From assembly GCA_001969505.1 (NCBI GenBank), contig LSSK01001316.1:1-29779 (forward strand): a stretch of DNA of 29,779 bases. The letters run 5' to 3'. A program made the translations under genes and the position numbers. This stretch comes from Zancudomyces culisetae (lineage: Eukaryota > Kickxellomycota > Harpellomycetes > Harpellales > Legeriomycetaceae). Positions 1 to 9,817 of this stretch are shown in pieces. Under the pieces are notes generated by a model. It was not told where the DNA came from and ran no database searches. It worked only from the letters and a program-made list of their open reading frames with translations. The stretch's first letter is position 1. Each line of letters begins with the position of its first letter.

Positions 1-270
1 TGTAATAACCATCAGCTCAGGAAAATCACTGAGATTAAATGTAGTAAATAAATAAATTGTTGGCCATACTTGCACATGATTGATAGTTTCGCATACATTT
101 ATCATTTCCAAAAAGGAAAAAGAGAGGGGGAGGTAGAAAACAAAACTCAAAAGCGTTAAAGGACGTGGTTAAGAAAGAGGAGATTTATGTGCTCACATTG
201 CTTTACTAGTTAAAAAAAATAGAGTGTATGAACAAAAAAACAAAAGGCTAGTTAATAAAAGGGGGAAGCC
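1..270. other. 3' flank of UTP22, no gene seen
   Basis: AT-rich sequence downstream of the UTP22 stop codon, with A-rich runs around 210-245. I see no convincing coding segment, RNA gene or repeat here. It presumably holds the UTP22 3' UTR and poly(A) site. Confidence 0.5.
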
Positions 271-3200
271 TTATCGGAATAATTTATAGTCAACAAGTAT
301 ATCACCACTAACTACAAGCATCTCGTTTAAGAGTGCAAGTTTGTTAAGTTGGAACTTTGAAGAATCAATCTGTTCATCACCACCATCTTCATTGCTGTTA
401 TTACCAGAAGATCCGGCAAGAGAGATGGGTGCAATGTTAGTATGGACATTAGCATTGAACGAAAGGGTTTTGTTGTTGTATAATGGAGTCCACAGACCAG
501 CAATAACGTTTTGGGAAAGATGGTATACGTCGTGGAAGAATATAGCAGATTTGTGATAAATAGTATCCAACTCTGATCGGAGAGATGATATGGTGTCGAA
601 TGTTGGGGTTTCCAGGTTTTTGGTGTTGTTAACGGCGTCATCAGCGTCATTTTCATCAAGAACATCAAGGATGTTGCTATTGGATAATGCTTCGCTTATA
701 GCAATGTTCTTGAACATATTTAGGTTAGATTTACCGTTTTTACCAGTGTTGCCTTTAGCTGACTGGGTAGAGGTTATATTGGAAAACGAGTTGGCGCAGT
801 AGGCTGGATTTATAAACAAAACAAAGTCATAGTGAGACAGTGGAGAATTGAAAAAGATGTTTTGGTTGTTTGTATCCAAAAAGGTCAAACAACTGGAGGC
901 CAAATTCATCAGACGATGGGCAGTCAGCGAAGAAAGTACAGTGTACAGATTGGCGTTATGTTCGTTGATTATAGTAGGGTGGATTACTGACACTGGGCAG
1001 GAACAATCCTCAATGTCAACATAAACCTGCAAAGCACCCAAAAGGTTCTTCTTGGTTGCTTTCAAGGTTGCAAAGCTTTCACTAATCAGTTTGTTTGTGG
1101 CACTAATGCTTTTGCTTCGGGTAGTCTTTGCAATAGAGTTGAGAATTGTCTGTTGACGAACACCAGCATCGGCACTAGTACTGGTACCTGCTTCGTTCTC
1201 ATTGTCGTTCTCATTATCATCGTTATTGGTAGAATCAAATCGAATTACCAACGGTGTAGATGAACAGTCGAATGAAGCCAAAAAGTGCAGAACGTTGATG
1301 AAGGCCTTTGTGTAAGAACCAAGCAAGTTGTTGTGGCTGGGGACAGAATCTCCGGACTGGTTCAATTGATTTATACTGGTAGTGTTTATAATAAACACGT
1401 GGGCAACAATTAGTTCGGCCAGTTCTTCAGAAATCCAAAATGTGCCAAATGAATTTGTTTCGTAGCCAATTGTACCAGTGGCCAGCAGGAAATGGGAACT
1501 CAGCCATTTTTTAAACAATTTTACAGTCAACGAAAAAGTTGGATAGTATTTTTTGTTCAACTGCTCGATTTTATGATGTAAGGCTGGTAAGAAATCAAAG
1601 GTTTGAGTGTAGCAGTTGAGGTATGATTTGAGCAGTGCTTGGGTATAGTGTGTCTTGATGCTATTGTTGGTAGACAAGAGACGCAATAGTCTAAAGACAA
1701 TTTGTTTCTCTCGATCCAACTTGAGGTATATTTTGTAAACCACGTTTTCGTCAAGAATTTCTAGCCACAGATCGTCCATGTTGCGTTGGAGTTCTGCCAG
1801 CCACAACATCACATGTTGGGCACTTCCACTGCTGGTTAGCAATCTGTTATTGACATACTTGCTGTTAAATTGGTTGGGGTCTGTAATATTATGATATTTG
1901 CACGCAATGTTGATATCATCTCCATATTTTTCTTTGTAGACTTGACCAACTTTCAACAACATAGCTGTCTTTACTTTGTATAATGCCAACAAGTTGTTTT
2001 CTGGCCATTTTGTGGATCCCTCAAGCTCAAACACGACCTCAACGACAGGTTTCAAGTGTCTCTTGTCATTATTTGTGTAAGGTGCAATGCTTGTTGCTCT
2101 TAGATAAGGCGAAATGTTTTTAATACTTGTGACCTGTAATGGTAGTTCCTCATTGATTGCATAGACCCTCTTGGTAAAGTCAACAAATTGTACCGAGAGG
2201 TGTTCATTGGTGGCCATTTCCAGCTTGGCCTTGCTAACTAGCTGATCTATTTGCTTTGTCACTTTTTCAATTATGTACAAACTGTGTTTTGTAGTAGCCG
2301 CAAAATGTCTCTTAGTCAACAAGTAGTCAATCATTTGCGTAATGATTTCCAATCTATGTGTAATTCCACCATTGTTATTAGCACTACCATTTTGTGTATC
2401 ATTCCACACTGTACATATCCTGATACTTCCATCCTTAAATCTTCGTAACTCTGCTCTTTCACTTCCCCAAAGATTTACAAATTTATCTTTTTGGGCTGCA
2501 TCAATAGGACCAAGCTCTACTAGTTTCATTGCTTCTTGCGGATTTACATTGATGCCTACAGTAATTTGCCCAGTTGTATTCATCAAGTATATCAAAGTTG
2601 TTCGGTTTTGCAACCCAGCCTTCAGTATCCTGTAGACTTGATTTTGAAAGTATTTCTCGTCATTTGCCATATCCATTCGCTTGTTATTAATATTGTGCTC
2701 TGCCTGTGGGTTTTTTACTGTCTTCAGTGTATATATGTAGTCAAAGTTCAATATTGATTGCGTCTTATTATTAATAAATATCTTGAAAAATACGTCTTCT
2801 TCCTCTTGTTCCTCTCTTATACCATCACCATTGAACCTTGCACCAATTCCAGCATCTAATAGCTCAAGAGTCATCCTGGCCTCCTGTTTTATTCTCATTA
2901 TTTCCCACTTATCCACTCCCGCCAACAGATTCAGTTGCCCAGTTGGATCAGCAAACACATTGTCAAAGTGTGCTTTGAATTTAGACATTTCATAGCTCGC
3001 TGTAGCCTGTGGTAAGTTCTCTGCTACTTTAACTGGTTCATATCCCATTTCTATTCCTTCTGAGTCCCTAAAATGGTCCCGAATGAATACCATCAAACTT
3101 CGAAACAGTTGGTATGAGCTTATATTTCCGCTTATCCTCCCTAAAATACTTGCATTTCTATTACCTACCGAACCAGACCCAGAACCAGATCCAGAGTTTT

Positions 3201-4584
3201 GAGATCCATTGATAAGCCATGCAAGAATCATTGTCAAAATAAACCCATTCATCTCTCCTCCAAATTTTCTTTGGCTGAGCCACACCTTACTTAGCACCAC
3301 AGCGTCTCTAAAGCTTTCACTTTGCTTGCTCGTCTCATACAGATATTTTAGATGTGTGAAATACTGGCTTTCGGCAACCATCGCTGTGTTGTACAAAGGA
3401 GTAGCTACCTCCGTTTCCGTTTCCGTTTCCACACTTGTTTTTCCGACTTTTTCAATATTCATGACTTTCTTTATAAAATCACCTCTAACATTGTTTTTTT
3501 CTGGTGAGAACTTTTGTCTAGCAAACAGTGTGCTAGATATGGTAGGGATCAGCCGAATCTTAATGCCGCCGTTACGCCCTCCGTTCTTGTGCTTAAGAGT
3601 TCCTTCGATAATTGTAATGCGCTTATCTCCTCTTAGTTCAGAATATCTAAAGCCCAAATCTTTTGCTAATGCCTTATCTTTAAGCAGCTCACTCATTACA
3701 CACTGCAAATAGAACGCTCTTTTATAAAAATATCGATAGTTCACACAATCTTTATCGGTAAATAACTCGTCGGGCATTTTAATCGCGATATCTACACCAA
3801 ACCCTTCTCGAGTATCCGCTGCCATTCCAAGACCAAAAGATCCCACTATTGAGATCTGTTCTGGCTTCTTATATCCCACCTTCAAGTTTTTGGCATAGTC
3901 TTTTGGTATCTCGGCAAAATAAGGGTTCACATATTCTACTACTTCGGCAACCTCTTCACCACCCTCGTTGATTGATTCTTTGTTTGACTCGTTATGTTTT
4001 TTTCCCTTTCCACTCTTTTTCTGATTACCACTATTTTTGGTACTGTTTTTTTCCTTTTCAACTTTTCTGTGCTTGTTACCAGATTTAACCTTCTCTACTC
4101 CCTTTTCAAGCTCGATTTCTGCAATATCTGTGCTCTTCTCCAAGATAGCACTGATTTTCTTGATATATTCCTCAACCCTTTTGGTTTTTGCACTTTGGAC
4201 TTCTACTCTGCTCTCTTTCAACAATTCTTCAGTATGAAGCATGAATATGTTGGACTTGAACAACATGGGAGCTTCTTTCATGATACTCAGCTCTTCAATC
4301 GTTGGAAGAGCGCCCTTTCTTTTAGTTTTATTCTTTCCATGCTGGACCGCCTTCCCCTCTTCCATTGTCTGGTCTGCATCACCTTCGCCATCCGAACTCA
4401 AATCCAGCTCTGATCCTGAATCCGAATCCAACTCCAATTCTGACCCAAAATCATCCTGATACTCGTTAATTCCACCACTTTCACTTTCACTTCCGCTGCT
4501 GTTTTTATGTACATCTACTTTAATTTTAGCTGCCTTTTTGTCAGCTTTTTTCTCTTTGATCTTTCTTTTCAATGAGTTTGACAT
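271..4584 (-). CDS. UTP22: U3 snoRNP protein Utp22 / NOL6 (Nrap)
   Basis: A single 1437-residue exon. It matches the Nrap family, a nucleolar component of the small-subunit processome (UTP-C/Rrp7 module) needed for 18S rRNA maturation. Residues 1-75 are a lysine-rich start (LKRKIKEKKADKK) followed by an acidic Ser/Glu/Asp stretch, as expected for a nucleolar protein. The inactive nucleotidyltransferase-like core begins near residue 215 and shows the family signature ISIVGSFGLGMAADTREGFG with a downstream GVDIAIKMP. The rest of the chain fits the repeated Nrap domains. It is longer than the ~1150-1240 residues usual for human and budding-yeast forms; the excess is low-complexity insertions (SGSGSGSGS near 470, an ETETETE run, an Asp/Asn/Glu run near 1130). 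The ATG at 4584 starts the basic N-terminus and no intron is needed. The upstream region carries two A/T-tract elements. Confidence 0.95.
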   Translation of the reverse strand: MSNSLKRKIKEKKADKKAAKIKVDVHKNSSGSESESGGINEYQDDFGSELELDSDSGSELDLSSDGEGDADQTMEEGKAVQHGKNKTKRKGALPTIEELSIMKEAPMLFKSNIFMLHTEELLKESRVEVQSAKTKRVEEYIKKISAILEKSTDIAEIELEKGVEKVKSGNKHRKVEKEKNSTKNSGNQKKSGKGKKHNESNKESINEGGEEVAEVVEYVNPYFAEIPKDYAKNLKVGYKKPEQISIVGSFGLGMAADTREGFGVDIAIKMPDELFTDKDCVNYRYFYKRAFYLQCVMSELLKDKALAKDLGFRYSELRGDKRITIIEGTLKHKNGGRNGGIKIRLIPTISSTLFARQKFSPEKNNVRGDFIKKVMNIEKVGKTSVETETETEVATPLYNTAMVAESQYFTHLKYLYETSKQSESFRDAVVLSKVWLSQRKFGGEMNGFILTMILAWLINGSQNSGSGSGSGSVGNRNASILGRISGNISSYQLFRSLMVFIRDHFRDSEGIEMGYEPVKVAENLPQATASYEMSKFKAHFDNVFADPTGQLNLLAGVDKWEIMRIKQEARMTLELLDAGIGARFNGDGIREEQEEEDVFFKIFINNKTQSILNFDYIYTLKTVKNPQAEHNINNKRMDMANDEKYFQNQVYRILKAGLQNRTTLIYLMNTTGQITVGINVNPQEAMKLVELGPIDAAQKDKFVNLWGSERAELRRFKDGSIRICTVWNDTQNGSANNNGGITHRLEIITQMIDYLLTKRHFAATTKHSLYIIEKVTKQIDQLVSKAKLEMATNEHLSVQFVDFTKRVYAINEELPLQVTSIKNISPYLRATSIAPYTNNDKRHLKPVVEVVFELEGSTKWPENNLLALYKVKTAMLLKVGQVYKEKYGDDINIACKYHNITDPNQFNSKYVNNRLLTSSGSAQHVMLWLAELQRNMDDLWLEILDENVVYKIYLKLDREKQIVFRLLRLLSTNNSIKTHYTQALLKSYLNCYTQTFDFLPALHHKIEQLNKKYYPTFSLTVKLFKKWLSSHFLLATGTIGYETNSFGTFWISEELAELIVAHVFIINTTSINQLNQSGDSVPSHNNLLGSYTKAFINVLHFLASFDCSSTPLVIRFDSTNNDDNENDNENEAGTSTSADAGVRQQTILNSIAKTTRSKSISATNKLISESFATLKATKKNLLGALQVYVDIEDCSCPVSVIHPTIINEHNANLYTVLSSLTAHRLMNLASSCLTFLDTNNQNIFFNSPLSHYDFVLFINPAYCANSFSNITSTQSAKGNTGKNGKSNLNMFKNIAISEALSNSNILDVLDENDADDAVNNTKNLETPTFDTISSLRSELDTIYHKSAIFFHDVYHLSQNVIAGLWTPLYNNKTLSFNANVHTNIAPISLAGSSGNNSNEDGGDEQIDSSKFQLNKLALLNEMLVVSGDILVDYKLFR

Positions 4585-4712
4585 TTCTACTAATATCTGT
4601 AAAGTCTAGTTGTTTTTTTTTTGTACTTTTTGTATGTGAGTGTATTTACATTTATATATATAATACGTGTCTTTTAAAGTTTACGAGTTGCTGGCTGACT
4701 TGACTATACAAT

Positions 4713-4731
4713 AAAAAAAAATTTTTTTTTT
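4713..4731. promoter_or_regulatory. A9T10 tract upstream of UTP22
   Basis: Nine A followed by ten T, about 130 bp upstream of the UTP22 ATG. The core AAAAATTTT is the yeast RRPE motif of ribosome-biogenesis genes, and such tracts also exclude nucleosomes. The role here is inferred from position and gene function. Confidence 0.4.
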
Positions 4732-4830
4732 CCTGTATTGCCAAAATTTTGATCCAGTTCAGAAATCTTTCTCCAAAAATATAAAAATAAAAAAAAAAGT
4801 TAGCAAATAAACGCAGGCACAAAATAAAGG

Positions 4831-4846
4831 AAAAAAAATTTTTTTT
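4831..4846. promoter_or_regulatory. A8T8 tract between HRQ1 and UTP22
   Basis: A second symmetric A8T8 tract about 250 bp upstream of the UTP22 ATG, in the 436-bp spacer (4585-5020) between the HRQ1 stop and UTP22. The rest of this spacer is AT-rich with no convincing gene. Confidence 0.4.
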
Positions 4847-5020
4847 CAGTAGTTGGATCCAAAAGATTGTTTTCAAGTACTTTCCTTCAAAGTGTTGAGA
4901 TCATCTGGTATCAGTATTTCAAGGGGAGTATGGAGATAAAGAGTACCATACGATCAAATAAAACAGTATAAAAAAGACAAAACCCAAGCAAAAATTAGCG
5001 GATAAAGTTGTTTTGGTATA

Positions 5021-8000
5021 TCAACGCGTTTTCAACTCCATTAATAGCATTCGGTCCATTGAAGGGTTTCTGGAACATGTGTTCAAATGGATACCTAAAA
5101 AAAACATTACAATACATATATAGTTTGTGAAGTTTTTAATTTACTATTATTATTTTTTATTTTTCTCTCACTTTGCAGAAATCGTTCAACTCTTTTGTAA
5201 ATGGATGATGACTTGATTAGTGTATGAGCATAAATATGTAGGGAAAAGGTCTTACAGTTAAAACATCCGGATTTGCACACACAGCTACGAATTATGTTTT
5301 TCACACCAAATGCTAGTAGATACTCGAACAAATCTGTAGATTTGTCCGAATGCGACGCATACAGAGCGCGTAGAATGGCTGGGTTAGTTGGCGAGTAAAA
5401 TATTAGCATTCTTTCAGGAATTTTGTCCCCTGCGCCATGATTTTCACCTCTGTTCCAATTTTGAACCAAAGTAAAATTACTAACATTGTTGCTGTTTATA
5501 AAATCGCAGCAGTTTGTGTTTATTCGTGATATCCCACATATCTTCTTGATCGAGTTAGCAAATAAATGGCAGAGGAGATGTGATACATCAAAACTATTGA
5601 CAGCTCCTCCACCAACAGATATGTGTGAATGCGTAGATATATCTTTGCTATTGATACCACCATCATTATTGCTGAAACTATTACTACTATTACTATCTGT
5701 ACTGTTCAATGTTTTACAAAGAAGTTGGCTGAAATTTGTATTCAGACATCTGATCATTAAAGCTTGGGTTATGTATGAAATTGTTACTGGCTCATCGATT
5801 TTATAACAAATAGTACTTTTACTTTTGCTGTTGCTGTTCCTTTTGTCTGCGTCTATCCCCACATTTGCAGCTCTATTGGCACCAATAGCAAAACTAAAAT
5901 TGCGATCCTCAAGTTTGTAGGATTTTATTTTGTTGTTGACTTTTATGAGAGAATTTGAACCGTGTATACTGCTAGTGCCTATGCCTTTTTGTAGAATATC
6001 AATCGACGTCTCGACATCGCCTACACTGGTTACATGATATCTGTACTGACTTTTATCTTCAGAAACAAACAGCTTTCTAGAAATGGCAATTTTGAGATCT
6101 AGGAGAAATCCAGTGATCTTGTAGTACTCTCCCTTGAATATGTACACTTTATCTTTATACAAACTATCAGACGCACGATACGGCTCTAGAGTTTCGAGTA
6201 CTCGATATGCACTAAAGCCACCACCATTAAATTCAATAATGGTCCAGTCATTATTTCCAACAGCACCCCCTCGGCCATCAATGGTATTAAAACCGCGAAC
6301 ACCGTACTCATTTCCAGAAGGTCCGAGTCCGTTGGTGTGAGCCTCATTAACAAAACTTGCCCGTATTGGGACCTTTATGGCGGGGTAAGGCTTATAGTAC
6401 AAAGTCGGTATATACGTACCGTATTTGGAATCAAAAAGTAGTGTCTCCTCAGCTAGTTTTGAGATATTCTCGCTATCCTCATCTGGATCGGAAACGTTTT
6501 TATTGATATGTGTATACCATCGCAGATTTGTTACCCTTTGTCCCACATGACATGTACACTCACTTGCCTGGTGTGTCCCAGGGAATCTAATTCCAGAGAG
6601 GGTCTCTCTACCACCATCTGGGGAACTAAACACAGTATCCCCTTCAAGCTCACCAACGCGTATAGCTAACTCGAATGCCGCACATTGTAAATGCTGTTTG
6701 ACTATATCACTGCAATAAGCGATTTGACAATCTAGCAGTTCAAGATTTCTCACAGCCTGTAAACCATTGCTTGACTCTTGATCGATATCTTCTTCTCTGC
6801 GTTGCTCTTCAGAGCTGCCATTTGTATTTTTAGTGACCAAATCATACAGTACTACAATAGCAGTATTTCTTTCTAACTGTGCAAATTTTCTGTCCCCACC
6901 ATCACCATTTAACACATGGTTGCACTCTAACGGCCGGCTAGAAACTCTTCCTGATCTTCCTATTTGCTGTAGATACTGTGTTTTGCTGTACGGCATTCCC
7001 AAGATGATTGTTAATTCCAAGCTCCCTATATCGATTCCTAATTCTAGCGCAGATGTAGAGATAATCAGCCTTATTCGATTGTTAAACATGAGTTTTTCAA
7101 TGTTCCTTCTCTCCTGTGGGGTATACCCACCACGATAGGGCTGCACATACTCTATCAGCTCCTCTTTTCCATACGTTTTAAGTTTGCTGACTAACTTAAA
7201 GTATATCAACTCGCACTGCTCACGGGTTCTGCAAAATAAAATCGTTTTCACATTGCTTTGAACCACCATGAAACCAATATCGACAACATCACTCAAATAT
7301 CCTTTTTCTGAGTTGCTACTATTCTTGCTTGAATTCCAAACTACCAAGTCCTAAATTATTTTGGTATTTTCAATAACTGGCTTTTAGAAAAATAATTGTG
7401 GAATAAAATTTATGTAAATATACCCCTTCTTTATAAACACTTTTGTTAAAATTGACTCGCGTTAAAATAATAGAAATGATGATAGATATTAAATTTGGGT
7501 ACCTGGGGCTTTTTCGGTGATCCGTCCACACTAATCAGCTCGAAATGCGTGGTGTTTGTCAAGTCTACGGCAAACTATCATTTTAATGTATCGAAAGTGT
7601 TAGTATTCGCCAGTTCTTTTTCGGGGGAAAAAAAAGTGTGATAGTTATGGGTATTAGACTGAAAATCACATCAAATACCAACTTATTTCGAAACCGTTTA
7701 CCTTCAAAGGGTTTTCTATGGTAGCGCTACTCAAAATAAATTGGATCCTATCACGAGAATCGCTTTGAATAAAATGAGAGCATATCCGGAGCAGTCTTGC
7801 TAAAATCATCTTCATATGCATTCCGAAACTTTGGTTGTACACATGAACCTCGTCAATCACCACTAGCTTTAAATTTTGTAAAAATAGCCTCCACCTACTG
7901 TTGTTACTGCTATTACTATGTGGGAGTATCGAGCAGTGTAGTGAATCGGGATTTGTTATCAGTACATCGATAGGCTGCGTACCTCCCAATGATCTCCGCT

Positions 8001-9289
8001 GTTCCAATGGCGTATCACCATCATACACTACGATATTACACATTGAGGAGGTCTTGGAATCTCCCTTTTGAAGGAAACTTGAAAATATTTCATTGAGTTT
8101 TTGGAATTGGTCTTGTTGTAATGCCTTTGTTGGAAAAATAAGCAATGCAGTTTTCCTTTCTAATGAAATGTCAAAAAGTACCGTTTTCAATATGGCATGC
8201 TGAAATACAAGTGACTTTCCACTACTAGTTGCCGTTGTGATTATGACGTTTTGGTTTTGATTTGTCTTTTTAATCGCCTCTGCCTGATGGGAGTAGAGCT
8301 TCTCTATTCCCAGAGTTTCTTTGAACTTTTGTAAAAACAACCCATTTTCTACTAAATTAAAGTCGTTACTGTCTGCATCAAATTCATCCTTATTATTCTG
8401 TTCATATACTGGATTTCGTCCTTCCTCGGAAAAGATGCTTTCCAAGTTTATTTGACCAGTACAAAAATCGGCATTGAGTAACAGCTCAACTATTTTATTT
8501 TGATGCTGGAACTTACCAGCAGCATTGTTTTCAAGGTTATCAATGCTCTTGGTTATTATCCCATGCTTTTCAAGAACATTTCTTGGTATATGTTTTAGAC
8601 ACAATTGCTCCAACCTTTTGGGATGAAATTTTTCCTATTGATAGAAAATTTTGATTAGTTTTATCGAACCTCCCCCCTCCCTCCAGAAAAAGCCAAAATT
8701 GTAGTTTTATTTACCGAGTCCTCCGCATTTTGAAGCCAATCTTCTAAAAATTTATCAAACACATCAATCTTGTCCTTGACCAACTCCAGTGTGCTTTTAT
8801 TTACAACAGCACTCGTAGTGTCCCTTTTAAGCTTTCGCTTTTTTTGCACCGTACCGGTATCGCTATCCTGTGTAAAGGAAATATATATCTGCACTTCCTC
8901 ATTTGAGGTTTCTAACTTTATGTCGAGGCTCTCATGCATAATATCCTTTATTAGCACTAAGTCGATGATTGTGAAATTTCTATAAGAAGTTGTTAAGAAT
9001 ATTGATCAGCTTCACTCGAATTTCGCCACTGAGACGATTAGTTACCATAAACATGTTGTTTAGTATATTAAATAGTTGTATGAGGACTCAATGCGATACA
9101 AGTCGTTGTCTATGTTGCATGGTATACAAGAGCTTACATTTTTGACATTTGTAATATTGACTTTGTTAATTGTTCAAATGAGGGATTCGAGTTTGTTTGC
9201 TTAACAAAGAGATAATAGATCATTGTGAAGGATTTGAAAGCAGCCCGTATCCTCGCTTTGCTAAATCGGCTTTTGTCACTGATGGGCAT
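5021..9289 (-). CDS. HRQ1: RecQ4-like 3'-5' DNA helicase Hrq1, six exons
   Basis: Exons by frame, splice sites and family layout: 9289-9138, 8979-8715, 8634-7702, 7574-7503, 7350-5256 and 5094-5021, giving 1196 residues (yeast Hrq1 is ~1080). Hrq1 is a nuclear superfamily-2 helicase with roles in crosslink repair and telomeres. Visible features: Walker A ATSSGKS (~274-280), DEVH box VVIDEVHVYN (~400), motif III SSATIENP, motif V LELGIDIG, motif VI QQIGRSGR, and a DUF1998-type cysteine cluster CVCKSGCFNC plus one more Cys in the last exon. The first exon (MPISDKSRFSK...) matches the family's N-terminal helical region. Exon 4 supplies the strand between motif III and DLVVWN. Donors are GTAAGC, GTAAAT, GTAAAC, GTACCC and GTAAGA; intron 3 contains TACTAAC. 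All junction phases agree. Asn/Ser-rich insertions lie between helicase core and C-terminus. The GTACCC donor of intron 4 is the weakest junction. Confidence 0.92.
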
Positions 9290-9817
9290 CTTTCGTCTTT
9301 TTTCGTGTCATTTCGAGGCTATACGCATCCTAAATGCTCACAGTAAGCTGATTTATTTCGAAGTATTTAGTTAGGTAGTGTTTAATAGTTAGACTGTAGT
9401 ACAAATATTAAATGGTTGGAGTTGTTTAAATGATTATATTTTGAGGAAAACTCTTTTTTTGTTTGCACCACAGGCTCCAGACCTATACCTGTTTTTTATT
9501 TTTATTGCATTTGTTTACTCTGGTTTGATTTGATTTGATTTGATTTGGATGGTTGTTATTTATTATTCATCATTTCAGAACCATAATAAACAGTTGGCAA
9601 TATGCCAAATGCCAAACATCAAATACAGAATATTAAACATAAAAATCAAATATTAAACACAAACTATAATGGCAAATCACCCTACTAACTAGACATAAAA
9701 AATATGCAACTATGCTAGAATAATCTTATTAATAGTACAAAATTTGTTTTTAAACAGAGCTCCTTTTCATAATCCAAGACCTATATTAACTGTTATAGTC
9801 ACTTTACATAAACGACG
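9290..9817. other. Intergenic: HRQ1 promoter and 3' flank of the ZIP gene
   Basis: 528 bp between the HRQ1 start and the ZIP-like stop. It holds a short pentanucleotide repeat (TTTGA)n at 9524-9546. No gene is supported. Confidence 0.5.
9524..9546. repeat. (TTTGA)n microsatellite
   Basis: About four and a half units of TTTGA, read directly from the sequence. Confidence 0.85.

Noticed and set aside
4652-4876. 74-codon minus ORF upstream of UTP22
   Set aside because: Phe/Lys-rich translation of the A/T tracts in the promoter spacer, with no family features.
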